From the NCBI RefSeq assembly GCF_000754095.2, contig NZ_JQSG02000002.1:62001-126000 (forward strand): a stretch of 64,000 nucleotides of DNA. The letters are read 5' to 3'. This stretch comes from Acidihalobacter prosperus (lineage in GTDB: Bacteria > Pseudomonadota > Gammaproteobacteria > DSM-5130 > Acidihalobacteraceae). The translations under genes and the position numbers were made by a program. The notes below the pieces were generated by a model. The model saw only the letters and a list, made by a program, of their open reading frames with translations. It did no database searches and had not been told where the DNA came from. This document shows positions 54,049 to 63,985 of this stretch, in pieces (position 1 is the stretch's first letter; each line of letters opens with the position of its first letter).

Positions 54049-57000
54049 TCAGGGCATCCAGGCGTCGAGCCAAGCGTCTAGATTGTCTTCGAGCAGCCAA
54101 TGCGAGCGGATATGCTGGCGCAGCCGGTCTCCGGCCTCGGCGGCGGCGTCGAGATCGGCGAGATGGGCGCGGATCGCTTCCACCCAGTCCTTGAAACGGT
54201 TGCGCACGCGTGTCACGGGGAAGTCACCCTGATAAGGGGTGAGATCGGTGCAGACCACGGGATAGCCCAGTATTCCGTATTCAAGCAGGCGCAGATGGCT
54301 CTTGGCGTGATTGAAGGGCACGTCCTCCAGCGGCGCAATCGCCAGATCGAGATTCAGACTGGCAAGCTTGGCGGGATACTCGTCGATCGGCACCGGCGCG
54401 TAGAATTCGGCCACATAGGGCCTGATACGCGGCGGGCACATGCCGAGGAACACCCACTCGACCTCGCCTCCGAGCGCCTCGACTACGTTCTCGATCAGCT
54501 CGAGATCGCCGGTATGACTGACCCCTCCGGCCCAACCGACACGCGGCTTGGCGCCAACACGCCGAGAAGGCGCGTAGCGCCCCCAGGTCGCCGCCTCGAT
54601 GAAATTGGGCACCACCCGAATATCGTCCGACAGGTCGCGATACGCCTCGGCCAGCGGCTCGGTCGCCACCACCAACCGGTCGCAGGCCGCGACCGCGCGG
54701 CGCAAACGCTTGTACAAGTCCTTGGGCAAGTGCTGCCGGTGAGCGTTCTTGAGCGGCACATTGGTGACCAGGTCATCGATCTCGAAGACGCATAGGACGT
54801 CGGGATTGAATCGCTTATGGCGCTCGATCGCCTCGATCTGGAAGGGTTCCACCTGGCGCTGCACAACCAAAGTATCCGGCTTGATACGCGCAAGTTCCGG
54901 CGGCGTATAGATGCGGTCGGTTTCCTGCCCCTGGATACGCCCCGCCTCGATCAAGGCGCGCGTGGGCGCAATGATGCGGTATTCCCCGCATCCCATGCGG
55001 TCGGCCGGCTGGGTGATGATGCGCGGCACCGGTCGCCAGGCGGAATCCCAGCGCAGCGCGGGATCGGACTCGGCAACGAAATCGGTGCTGGCGAGACTCA
55101 GGTTGCGGTTGTAGGCCGGGTCATTGGCCATCTGCGGTAGCCAGTGCGCATACATGCAGGCCTGCTCGCGTTGGAAACGCGCGAGCTTGGCCGCATCCGG
55201 CGCCTGCTCGACCCCCGACTGCTGACTCTTCGAGCCCTCGTGCATCAAAATCGCGTGAGGTGTCCACACCACGCGCTTGCCGAGCGCCTGGATCTTCAGG
55301 CACAGATCGATGTCGCTGTAGGAGACGGCCAGCTCTGCGGCATCCAACCCTCCCACTTCGTCGTAAAGCGCCTTGCGCACCAGCAGACAGGCGCCGGTTA
55401 CGGCGGAATAGTCCTGATCCACCTGCAGGCGGGCGTAATACCCCGGCGATTTGGGATCCTGGCCGATGAAGGGATGCTCGGCGGGCCCCTTCACACCCAA
55501 CAGCACGCCCGCGTGCTGGATCTTGCCATCCGGAAACAGGAGCTTGGCGCCGACCACGCCGACATCATCGCGCTGGGCATGGGCCATCATCTCATCCAGC
55601 CATTCGGCATGCAGCACAGCGGTATCATTGTTGAGCAGCAGCAGATACTCGCCTTGAGCCACCGCCGCGGCACGATTGTTCATTGCCGAAAAATTGAAAG
55701 CCTCGGGATAGTCGACGATCCGCAGCCGCCCGGCCAGCTCGCCTTCCAGCGCGCGCAAACCATTGATGTATTCGACAGCATCCTCGTCGCTACTGCCATT
55801 GTCGACGATGAGAATTTCGTAATTCGGATACGCGGTCTGGCTGAGCAGCGATTCAAGGCAACGCTGCAACACCGGCTGCTGGTTGCGAGTCGGGATAATG
55901 ATCGACACCATCGGTTGCGCCGCATGCCGGTAGCGTACACGGTAGGTCGTCGGCAGCGGACCGTTTTCGACCTCGGCATCGACGCTCAGGCGATCGAGAT
56001 GCGCCGCCAACGCGCGACGGCCTTCCGCGAGCAGTTCATTCAGCGGTCTGGGCGCATAACTCGATTGCTGACGCCGCCCGTACAGCGCACCGGGCACATG
56101 GCCGATGGCTTCATCGCCGCCCAGCTCCCAGGCACGCAGCATCAGATCATATTCCTCCAACCCGGCAAGCGTCGGGTCGAAGCCACCGAGGCGCTCTAGA
56201 AACGATCGCCGCACCAGCATCAGGCCGCCCGTGTAGGGCATGCTGCGCAGATAATCCAGATTGAAATCGGGTTTGTAGTGCGGGTCGCCCGCCGGCTGCC
56301 CATCGGCATCCACCGGGTACTCGTCGGTATAGACCACCTGCCATTCGGGATGCTTGCCGATGGCGGTCGCCAGACGGAACAGGGCGTCGTCGGTCAGTAT
56401 GTCGCCGGCATGCAGCAGCGCGACCCAATCGGCCGCCAGCGTCGTCAACACTCGATTCACGGAATCGAGCACGGTGCCGTCCATCATGCGGTGCCACAAC
56501 TGCGACTGCACATGTGACGGCGCATCCGAGTCGCCCACCCATGCAACCGCCGCCGGCCGCAGCCATTGCGCCTCCAGCGCAGCGACCGTGCGCGGCAGCT
56601 GGGCGTGATAAACCTCGGGCGCCAGCACCACCACGCCCAGCGACGGCAGACGGTCGGTCGCCATCGTTTCCACCGCCCATTCCCGTCTGTCGGGACCGGC
56701 TGCCATCACGGGCGTTTTCACGGCGACCGTTGGCGAAACACTCATGGCTTGCAGCGCCGCGGCCTTGCGTTGCCGGCGAGTCGGCAGCCGCGCGTGTTCC
56801 GTCTGCAATGCAGCCAGCCCCTCTAGCCACGAACAGCGGCGCGCCAGGGTTTGATAAGCCTGCATGCGGGCGCGGGCACGCTCGCCGATCCTGCGACGCA
56901 GATCGGCATCGCCGGTCAACGTCCGCACCCACTCGGCCGCCTCCGCCACATCAGGGTCGGCCCAACTGACCTGCGAACCGACGAAGCCGGATGAATACAC

Positions 57001-58662
57001 CTCCATTTCGCCGTCGACCGGTATCAGCCGATAGCTCACCAGACAGGCGCTGTCCGGCGTCATGTAGCTCATATTGCCCGACCAGCCGGTCGCGATGACG
57101 GGCTTGCCCAGGGCCATGAATTCCATCGGCACCAGCCCTAACCCTTCGGCACGATGCAAGGAGATGAAGACATCACAGCACTGGTAAAGGCTCACTGTGT
57201 CCACGTAGCTGAGGCTTTCGGTAAACAGGTGCACGCGGGGGTGCCCGTCGATCAGATCGAGCAGGGATTGCAATCCGCCCCCCCCTTCCGGATTGTTCAC
57301 CTTGATCAGCAGATGGGCGTGCGCCACGTCCCCGGCACCCTCGAGAAACGCCCGAACCGCGGCCAATGGATTCTTGCGCTGCTGATCGCTGACCGGCTCG
57401 AAGGCTGCTGCGAACAACACCGCGTCCTGCGGCAGGCCGAAGTCGGATCGCTGCCGCCGCTCGGGCACCGGCAGGCTGACCGGCACCGGCGCGTCCAGCG
57501 CCAGCGGGCCGTCGCAGGAAAATGCCACCGCGGCCTCCACGAAGCGGGAGCCGCCCAGCACCGCGTCCATCACACGCAGGGCTGGGCGCCAGGCCTCCGG
57601 CACCACCGGCAGTTCCCACATCGCCCACAGCACATTTACCCGATCCAACAGCCGCAGATGCGGACCGATCGAACCCAGCAGCCAGGGCATGGTTGCCGGA
57701 GGCAGTAGAAACAGGTTGATCTCGTAGGGCAATGCTGCGATATCGGCGACGTGCAGATCCGCAAAACGCAGATCGTGACGCCCTCGCCCCTGCCCTGGAT
57801 CGATGTCGACGATGGCCACGGGCACACCGGCCGCCACCAGCGCCTCCACCACCTGACGGGCGAACACGCCGAGACCCAGATTGCCGCTGACGTGCCCGAT
57901 CACATTCATGCCCTTCACGGGAGGAGACTGGCGGTGCTCGGCATCGCCTGATGAGGATGCCGACGCCGGCGGAACGGTCGCTTCTGCGGCGGCGGGAACC
58001 GCAGCGGCAACCTGCGCCGTATCGCCCGCCTCATCAGTCGTCTCGGCCCCGGCCTGCCGTTGCGCCAGCAGGGCGATGTCGCCGCCGCCGTTGAGGCGTT
58101 CGACATGACTGATTCTGAAGCCCTCGAACTCCGCCATGAAACCGATGAGTTCCACGGGCACCGGACGCAGATGCGTCGGATCCAGCCAGAACGTGCGCAT
58201 CGCCACATCGGGCGTTTCGATGTTCGGCCATTCCAGAATCAACAAACCATCCGGCTTGAGCGCGCGCGCGGCCAGGCGGAAGAAATCCAGCTGCGCCTCC
58301 CAGGGCAGATGCTCGATAACGTGGAAGGCGCTGATGAGCGCCAGCGAAGCCGGTCGGGTGTCGCGAAGGCGATCCATCAAGTCGCCTTCCTCGACGGGCA
58401 AACCTGCGTCGCGCGCACGCTCGACCGCCACCCGATTGCTGTCGACACCGGTTATCGGGATGCCCGCATCCTGCAGCAGGGCCACCCACTCGCCACGTCC
58501 CGCACCCAGATCCAGCGCGGGCGCCTGCAGCGCCTGATGGATTTCCTTCGCAACCGGCAGATAATATTCAAGACGCTGCCGGATACTGTCGAAGCTCCCC
58601 CTGAAACGCTCCTCGAAGGCGCTGTAGAAGGCCTGCAGCCGATCCTCGTTTGCCCTTGTCAT
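54049..58662 (-). CDS. giant methyltransferase-glycosyltransferase fusion, probable flagellin glycosylation protein
   Basis: A 1537-residue soluble protein. Residues ~1-200 are a class I methyltransferase (DLGAGRGEWVALLQDAGI, a SAM site; SAFHVIEHLPWEAQLDFFRL). After an Ala/Pro linker, ~250-640 form a GT4-type glycosyltransferase (HVSGNLGLGVFARQVVEALV; SLHRAEGLGLVPMEFMALGK near 507). Residues ~670-900 resemble a GT2-type domain (VYTDEYPVDADG). Residues ~915-1190 are a clear GT2 domain (VSIIIPTRNQQPVLQRCLES; LLLNNDTAVL near 1009). Residues ~1230-1537 are another GT4/GT1-like module. No membrane segment or signal peptide is seen. It lies between flgL and fliC, the site of flagellin glycosyltransferase genes in Pseudomonas, so it probably builds a methylated glycan on FliC. 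Acceptor and sugars are unknown. Confidence 0.85.
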   Translation of the reverse strand: MTRANEDRLQAFYSAFEERFRGSFDSIRQRLEYYLPVAKEIHQALQAPALDLGAGRGEWVALLQDAGIPITGVDSNRVAVERARDAGLPVEEGDLMDRLRDTRPASLALISAFHVIEHLPWEAQLDFFRLAARALKPDGLLILEWPNIETPDVAMRTFWLDPTHLRPVPVELIGFMAEFEGFRISHVERLNGGGDIALLAQRQAGAETTDEAGDTAQVAAAVPAAAEATVPPASASSSGDAEHRQSPPVKGMNVIGHVSGNLGLGVFARQVVEALVAAGVPVAIVDIDPGQGRGRHDLRFADLHVADIAALPYEINLFLLPPATMPWLLGSIGPHLRLLDRVNVLWAMWELPVVPEAWRPALRVMDAVLGGSRFVEAAVAFSCDGPLALDAPVPVSLPVPERRQRSDFGLPQDAVLFAAAFEPVSDQQRKNPLAAVRAFLEGAGDVAHAHLLIKVNNPEGGGGLQSLLDLIDGHPRVHLFTESLSYVDTVSLYQCCDVFISLHRAEGLGLVPMEFMALGKPVIATGWSGNMSYMTPDSACLVSYRLIPVDGEMEVYSSGFVGSQVSWADPDVAEAAEWVRTLTGDADLRRRIGERARARMQAYQTLARRCSWLEGLAALQTEHARLPTRRQRKAAALQAMSVSPTVAVKTPVMAAGPDRREWAVETMATDRLPSLGVVVLAPEVYHAQLPRTVAALEAQWLRPAAVAWVGDSDAPSHVQSQLWHRMMDGTVLDSVNRVLTTLAADWVALLHAGDILTDDALFRLATAIGKHPEWQVVYTDEYPVDADGQPAGDPHYKPDFNLDYLRSMPYTGGLMLVRRSFLERLGGFDPTLAGLEEYDLMLRAWELGGDEAIGHVPGALYGRRQQSSYAPRPLNELLAEGRRALAAHLDRLSVDAEVENGPLPTTYRVRYRHAAQPMVSIIIPTRNQQPVLQRCLESLLSQTAYPNYEILIVDNGSSDEDAVEYINGLRALEGELAGRLRIVDYPEAFNFSAMNNRAAAVAQGEYLLLLNNDTAVLHAEWLDEMMAHAQRDDVGVVGAKLLFPDGKIQHAGVLLGVKGPAEHPFIGQDPKSPGYYARLQVDQDYSAVTGACLLVRKALYDEVGGLDAAELAVSYSDIDLCLKIQALGKRVVWTPHAILMHEGSKSQQSGVEQAPDAAKLARFQREQACMYAHWLPQMANDPAYNRNLSLASTDFVAESDPALRWDSAWRPVPRIITQPADRMGCGEYRIIAPTRALIEAGRIQGQETDRIYTPPELARIKPDTLVVQRQVEPFQIEAIERHKRFNPDVLCVFEIDDLVTNVPLKNAHRQHLPKDLYKRLRRAVAACDRLVVATEPLAEAYRDLSDDIRVVPNFIEAATWGRYAPSRRVGAKPRVGWAGGVSHTGDLELIENVVEALGGEVEWVFLGMCPPRIRPYVAEFYAPVPIDEYPAKLASLNLDLAIAPLEDVPFNHAKSHLRLLEYGILGYPVVCTDLTPYQGDFPVTRVRNRFKDWVEAIRAHLADLDAAAEAGDRLRQHIRSHWLLEDNLDAWLDAWMP

Positions 58663-58754
58663 TGGTTCTGAATTTCCCTGGATGCGGACCTGGCGAGTGC
58701 CGGCAACGCCAGCCGGCCGAACGGCACGGCGCTGCGCCGATCAAACGCGACAGA

Positions 58755-59966
58755 CTAAATGTACTTGAATAACGACAGACCCTGAACCTGCAGATAGGTT
58801 TTCTGCGAGGCCTGCAGGCCGGCAAGCTGCTGATTGAACAGGCTGATGGCGCTCGCGTAGTTAAGATCCTGGACTTGCGACTGGGTGGTCTGCAACTGCA
58901 GTTTCGCGTTGGATTGCAACTGCTGCTGGTCGGTGATGGCATTCAGGCGCGAGCCGACGCCTGCCTGCTTGTTGATGAGGGTGTTCATGGCCTGGTCGAG
59001 CGAGCTGAGCGCCTGATTCATGGTGTTGTGCAGGCGCGCCTGGCTGCCCGCATTGCCTCCACTGGGAATATTCAGCGCCGTGATCATGTCCTGCACGGTC
59101 TGGAACACGCTCTGCGGCTGGCTCGGCGCGATGGTGAACTGATCGCCGCTGGCGGGCGCCCCCGTGATCGACGTCTGGATGCCGGCGAAGCTGATGGTGG
59201 AACCGCTCTGGAAGGACTGGTTGCTGAGCACCGTCGTGCCGCTAGTGGTGTCGACCACGTTGAATTGCGTGGTGCTGGTGAACTGGATCTGGTAGGTGTC
59301 GCCGCTGTAGCCCGTGCTCGACGTCACCGAGCCGGGGTCGATGATACCGCTGCCGGTATTGGCGCTCCCCGGGGTCGCAGTGAAGCTGCCATTGCCGTTG
59401 GGGATCTGCATGAACACGCCCGACCCGGCGTCGTTGACCGCCACCTGGCGGTTGGCGTCGATCTGCAGATAGCGCTGGGCGCCATCGCCGAGATAGCTGA
59501 AGCTGCCGTTCGGGTTCTGGGTGAAGGGCTTGGTCTGGATCTGCGAACCGCTGAAAATGTAGGAACCGTTCGCATCCTGGGTGTTGCCGAGCGCCAGCAG
59601 CTGTTTGAGCGACTGGCTGAGCTGCGAGGCGATACTGGAACGGCTGGCATCGGTCTGGGTGCCGTTGTTGCCCTCCAGCGCCAGCGTCCTCACGCTTTGG
59701 AGCAGGTTGCCCGTGCTCTGCAGCGTACTCTGCTCGAGGTTGAGACGGGCGGTGGCGGCATCGCCGTTGGATTGGTATTGCGTGTTGGTGTCGATGGCGC
59801 TCTGCAGGTTGAGCGCCTGCGCCGCGCCGGCGGGATTGTCGGCTGGCGTCAGTATCTTGCGGCCGGTTGAAAGCTGCTGCTCGGTATGCGAAAGCTGGAC
59901 CTGCTGGTTCAGCATGGAATCGATCGCCGCCTGACTGATCTGCTGGGTGGAGATGCGTATGCTCAT
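58755..59966 (-). CDS. flgL: hook-filament junction protein FlgL
   Basis: A 403-residue flagellin-like protein: N-terminal RISTQQISQAAIDSMLNQQV and LSTGRKILTPADNPAGAAQA, and a C-terminal coiled coil (LQTTQSQVQDLNYASAISLF). A variable central domain is rich in Ser/Thr/Gly. It joins FlgK to the filament. GAGG lies before the ATG. It follows flgK by 12 bases. Confidence 0.95.
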   Translation of the reverse strand: MSIRISTQQISQAAIDSMLNQQVQLSHTEQQLSTGRKILTPADNPAGAAQALNLQSAIDTNTQYQSNGDAATARLNLEQSTLQSTGNLLQSVRTLALEGNNGTQTDASRSSIASQLSQSLKQLLALGNTQDANGSYIFSGSQIQTKPFTQNPNGSFSYLGDGAQRYLQIDANRQVAVNDAGSGVFMQIPNGNGSFTATPGSANTGSGIIDPGSVTSSTGYSGDTYQIQFTSTTQFNVVDTTSGTTVLSNQSFQSGSTISFAGIQTSITGAPASGDQFTIAPSQPQSVFQTVQDMITALNIPSGGNAGSQARLHNTMNQALSSLDQAMNTLINKQAGVGSRLNAITDQQQLQSNAKLQLQTTQSQVQDLNYASAISLFNQQLAGLQASQKTYLQVQGLSLFKYI

Positions 59967-59978
59967 GACGGAACCTCG

Positions 59979-61895
59979 TTACACCGCGTTCAACAGGCTC
60001 TGGAACAGCGTGTTGGCGGTCGTGATGACCTTGGCCGACGCCTGGTAGGCCTGCTGGTAGCGCACCAGATTGGCCGCCTCCTGATCGAGATTGACGCCGG
60101 AAATGGACTGCTGCAGCGAAGTGGACTGATTCAGCAGCGCCTGCTGGTTGGAGGCGTTCGACTTCGCTCCCTGGGTTTCATTGCCCACGTTGGCGACCAG
60201 CTGATTGTAGACATCACCGATGCTGGCGGTACTGCCGTTCATGAATTTGTTCTGCTGGATATTCGCCAGCGCCAGGGCATTGCCGTTGTCGCCGGGACCC
60301 GACGGCGTGACCGTGAACGTATCGCCCGCCTTCGCGGTTCCGCCGAGGGTCGCCTGCCAACCGTTGTAGCTCACCGTCGTACCGGCGGTATTGTAGGCCT
60401 GCGTCACCGAAGTGCCGGTGGTCGCGTCGGTCAGCGTATAGGTTGTCGGCGGGTTGTTGAAGGTGATGGTGACCGGATCGCGCAGATTGGGGTTGGTCAC
60501 GCCCGTCGCCGACACCTGCGGCGCGGTGATGGTTGCGGTACCGGTATTGGTCTGATTGGCGGCGCTGACCACCGGAGCTGCGGCCGCGACCAGACGGGGA
60601 TCGCTCATCGCCATGGAAATGTCGCGGGCGGCATAGCGCGTCGGTTCGATGGTATAGGCATCGCCGGCACTGACCGTTGTCGGCACCACGATACTCAAGC
60701 CGTCGGCCACATAGGGATTGGCCGACGTGCCGGCGCCGGTCATGGTGATCGGCTGGTTGCTGCCGGCGGCCTGCAAGGTCCAGGCAGTGCCGTTGTAGCT
60801 GAGTTGATAGTCCTTGGCGGTCAACTGCGAAACGTTGCTGACGGTCACCGCAGGCAGTCCGCTGCCGGCCGCGTTTGCGGCACCGGCATACACACTGGGG
60901 CCCGGCACGTTGAAGAAGTTCTGGCCGAGCGTGCCGGTGAGATCGACGCCCAGCTTCTGCTGCGCATTGAAGGCTTGGCCGACACTGATCGCCAGCTGCC
61001 CCAGGGCATTCTCCGCCGGCACCACCACCTGATTGCGCGCATCGAGCAGACCGCCGATATTGCCGCCGGGATTAACGTTGGCGACGGGAATGTCGCCATT
61101 GGCGGTCTTGAACACCAGGTTGAGCTGGTTGGGATCGCCACTGGTCGGCGCCAGCCCCAGCTGGGTGGTCGCCGTACCCACGACCAGAGCCTGCCCGGTA
61201 CCGATCATCACGTTGACCGAACCGTCGCTCTGGGTCACGGTACTCACGTTCACCGACTTGGACAGCTGATTGAGCAGTGCGTCGCGCTGATCGAGCAGGT
61301 CGTTGGGCTGACCGACCGGGTTGCTGCTGTTCGAGGCCGCCACGATCTGCTTGTTGAGCTGCGCGATCTGGGTGGCCAGCTGGTTGACTGTGTTGACCTC
61401 GCTGGTCAACTGGCCGTTGATCTGGCCGTTGGCTTGATTGATCTGGCTGTACAGGCTGTTGAAGCGCGCGGTCAACTGGCCACCCTGCGAAATCAGGGTC
61501 TGACGGGCCGGGATCGAGGCCGGCGAGTTGGCCACGCCCTGCACCGCGTTGAAAAAGCTCTGCACCGCCGGCTGCAGACCCGCGCTGGCGTCGGCCAGCA
61601 GATTGTCGACCTGGGACGCGTACTGACTGTAGGTCTGATAACGCGCATTGGCGGCGGTCGCGTCGTTGACCTGGCTATTGACCACGCCGCTGAATATCCG
61701 CTGCACACCGGTGACCTGCACCCCGCGGCCGAGAAAATAGTTGCCCGCCGACTGAGGTAGCGTCGAACTGAGATCGATACGCTGGCGGCTATAGCCGGGC
61801 GTGTTGACATTGCTGATGTTCTGGCTGGTCGTCTGCAGCGCCTGCTGGAAGGCCAGCAGCGCCGAGGTGCCCACACCGAGGATGTCTGTCGCCAT
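59979..61895 (-). CDS. flgK: hook-filament junction protein FlgK
   Basis: A 638-residue hook-associated protein 1. The N-terminus (GTSALLAFQQALQTTSQNIS, NTPGYSRQRIDLSSTLPQSA) and C-terminus (VNLDQEAANLVRYQQAYQAS, ending LFQSLLNAV) are conserved. A large Thr/Ala/Asn-rich insert covers about 370-570. GGGAG lies six bases before the ATG. FlgN is its chaperone. It is longer than the E. coli protein (547) but similar to other polar-flagellum versions. Confidence 0.96.
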   Translation of the reverse strand: MATDILGVGTSALLAFQQALQTTSQNISNVNTPGYSRQRIDLSSTLPQSAGNYFLGRGVQVTGVQRIFSGVVNSQVNDATAANARYQTYSQYASQVDNLLADASAGLQPAVQSFFNAVQGVANSPASIPARQTLISQGGQLTARFNSLYSQINQANGQINGQLTSEVNTVNQLATQIAQLNKQIVAASNSSNPVGQPNDLLDQRDALLNQLSKSVNVSTVTQSDGSVNVMIGTGQALVVGTATTQLGLAPTSGDPNQLNLVFKTANGDIPVANVNPGGNIGGLLDARNQVVVPAENALGQLAISVGQAFNAQQKLGVDLTGTLGQNFFNVPGPSVYAGAANAAGSGLPAVTVSNVSQLTAKDYQLSYNGTAWTLQAAGSNQPITMTGAGTSANPYVADGLSIVVPTTVSAGDAYTIEPTRYAARDISMAMSDPRLVAAAAPVVSAANQTNTGTATITAPQVSATGVTNPNLRDPVTITFNNPPTTYTLTDATTGTSVTQAYNTAGTTVSYNGWQATLGGTAKAGDTFTVTPSGPGDNGNALALANIQQNKFMNGSTASIGDVYNQLVANVGNETQGAKSNASNQQALLNQSTSLQQSISGVNLDQEAANLVRYQQAYQASAKVITTANTLFQSLLNAV

Positions 61896-61932
61896 GCCGT
61901 ACTCCCGGGACGCGACCTGCGCCCCATCCGAT

Positions 61933-62856
61933 TCAGGTTAGCGGCCCGTTTGCGCCATTCTTGACCCCCGGATCCAGCGCCAGCAGCGGCTGACTGCCGA
62001 GAATCGATTTGATTTTGTCGGCATAGGCTGGATCCGTGGCGTAGCCCGCCTGCTGCAGACCGTCGAGATAGGCGGCGGGATTAGAGGCCTGGGTCATGGC
62101 CTCCTGGTAGCGAGGCTGCGTCGAGATGAGGTGCGCGTAGTCCGCGAAGCTCGCCGCGAGCGACGGATAGGCACGGAAGGACGCACGCTCGCGCTGTAGC
62201 GCGCCGTCTCGATACTCCATCGTCGGCACGCTCACCTGCGCGCCCTGCCAACTCCCGCCTGCCTTGATGCCGAACAGGTTGAAACTGCTGCGCCCGTCCG
62301 GCGTAGTCGGAATCTGCTTGCCCCAGCCGGTTTCCAGCGCCGCCTGCGCGACCAGCACCTCGGGCGCCACGCCGATCGAGACCGCGGCCTGACGTGCGTA
62401 CGGCAGTACCGCACGCACGAATTCGCCCGGCGTCGCCGGCGGCCACGCCGCCGGACGGGCTGCCTCGCCCGCACCCGCGGTCGGATTCGGCGGCGGCGCG
62501 AGCGGCATCGAAACGGCCGGCGCGGCCGGGGGCTTGGCGGGACGACCGCCCAGCGAATGGTCGATCAGACCGCCGAGCTTGAGCGCGTCCCGGCCGGCCA
62601 GTTCGATCGCGAGCTGATGGTCGTACAATCCCTGGTACAGGCGCGTCTGCGAGTTGTCGAGCAGGCCATGTTGCGGCGTGGCCTCGCGCATGGCCTTGAG
62701 CATCATCTGAATGAACACGGCCTCGAACTGCTTGGCCGCCGCCCGCCGCGCGCCCGGGCTATTGGTCTGCGCCGCCGCCTTGAGCTGCGCCAAGCCCTGG
62801 AAATCGGTATAGGTCGAAGCCAGGGCACCGACGTTGCTGGCGAGAGCTCCGGCCAT
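61933..62856 (-). CDS. flgJ: flagellar rod-cap muramidase FlgJ
   Basis: A 307-residue protein. The N-terminal rod-cap domain includes AAAKQFEAVFIQMMLKAMRE and LYDHQLAIELAG. A Pro-rich linker is followed by a glucosaminidase-type domain with VAQAALETGWGKQI, including the catalytic glutamate. It cuts peptidoglycan so that the rod can pass. Its ATG shares a base with the flgI stop (TGATG). Confidence 0.95.
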   Translation of the reverse strand: MAGALASNVGALASTYTDFQGLAQLKAAAQTNSPGARRAAAKQFEAVFIQMMLKAMREATPQHGLLDNSQTRLYQGLYDHQLAIELAGRDALKLGGLIDHSLGGRPAKPPAAPAVSMPLAPPPNPTAGAGEAARPAAWPPATPGEFVRAVLPYARQAAVSIGVAPEVLVAQAALETGWGKQIPTTPDGRSSFNLFGIKAGGSWQGAQVSVPTMEYRDGALQRERASFRAYPSLAASFADYAHLISTQPRYQEAMTQASNPAAYLDGLQQAGYATDPAYADKIKSILGSQPLLALDPGVKNGANGPLT

Positions 62857-63974
62857 CAGATCACCACCAGCTGCGCGCGCAGCGCGCCGGCACGCTTGAG
62901 TGCCTCCAGGATCGCGATCAGGTCGTCGGGCGTGGCGCCCACCCGATTGATCGCCTTGACGATCGAGTTGAGCGTCACCCCGGGCTTGAACACGAAGGCA
63001 TGCGCCTTGGCCTGCTTCGCGCTGACCTGGGTATTGGGCGTGACCACCGTATTGCCGCCGGATAGCGCATTCGGCTGACTGACCTGCGGGCTTTCCGAAA
63101 TGGTCACGGTCAGATTGCCGTGGGCGACCGCGGAAGGCAGCACGCGCACGCTGCTGCCGATGATCACCGTACCCGTGCGAGCGTTGACCACCACGCGCGC
63201 CGGCGGTGCCGCGGGATCGATATTGATATTTTCCAGATAGGACACGAAGGCCACGCGCTGCCCTCGATCGAGCGGAGCGTTGACCTTCACCGACGCGGCA
63301 TCCATGGCCTCGGCGGTGCCGGGACCCATGGCCTGGTTGATGGCGTGCGAGAGCCGGGTGGCCGTGGTGTAGCTCGGGTTGTTGAGGTCGAGGGTGATGC
63401 TGTTGCCGCGATCGAAGGCGGTGGGCACGTCGCGTTCGACGGTGGCCCCATTGGGCACCGTACCGACACTGAGGACATTGACCTGCACACTGGAACCGCC
63501 GCCGCCCGCGCCGTAGCCGCCCACCACCAGATTGCCCTGCGCCATCGCATAGACCTGGCCGTTGGCGCCACGCAGCGGCGTCATCACCAGCGTGCCGCCG
63601 CGCAGGCTTTTGGCATTGCCGATCGAGGATACGGTCACGTCGATGTTCTGACCGGGTTTGGCATAAGGCGGCAGACTGGCCGTCACCAGGACGGCGGCGA
63701 CGTTCTTGAGCTGCGGATTCACATTGCCCGGCAGGGTGACGCCGAAACGCGTGAGCATGTTCTCGATGCTCTGGATGGTGAACGGCGCCTGGCTGGTCTG
63801 GTCGCCCGTGCCGTCGAGCCCCACGACGAGCCCGTAACCGACCAGCTGGTTGCTGCGCACCCCGGCCACCGTCGCGAGATCGCGCACCAGTTCGGCCTGT
63901 GCACCGCCAGCCAGACCGAGCAGCATGACCAGCACGGCCAGACCGCGGAACATCACAACATGTGGTTCGCGCAT
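62856..63974 (-). CDS. flgI: flagellar P-ring protein FlgI
   Basis: A 372-residue periplasmic protein with a signal peptide ([20 protein letters not shown]) and the conserved FlgI body ([40 protein letters not shown]), ending [10 protein letters not shown]. It forms the P-ring with help from FlgA. The start at 63974 has a G-rich ribosome site (GAGGGGGG) six bases upstream; an ATG seven codons in is an alternative. Confidence 0.96.
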   Translation of the reverse strand: MREPHVVMFRGLAVLVMLLGLAGGAQAELVRDLATVAGVRSNQLVGYGLVVGLDGTGDQTSQAPFTIQSIENMLTRFGVTLPGNVNPQLKNVAAVLVTASLPPYAKPGQNIDVTVSSIGNAKSLRGGTLVMTPLRGANGQVYAMAQGNLVVGGYGAGGGGSSVQVNVLSVGTVPNGATVERDVPTAFDRGNSITLDLNNPSYTTATRLSHAINQAMGPGTAEAMDAASVKVNAPLDRGQRVAFVSYLENINIDPAAPPARVVVNARTGTVIIGSSVRVLPSAVAHGNLTVTISESPQVSQPNALSGGNTVVTPNTQVSAKQAKAHAFVFKPGVTLNSIVKAINRVGATPDDLIAILEALKRAGALRAQLVVI

Positions 63975-63985
63975 CGTCGCCCCCC

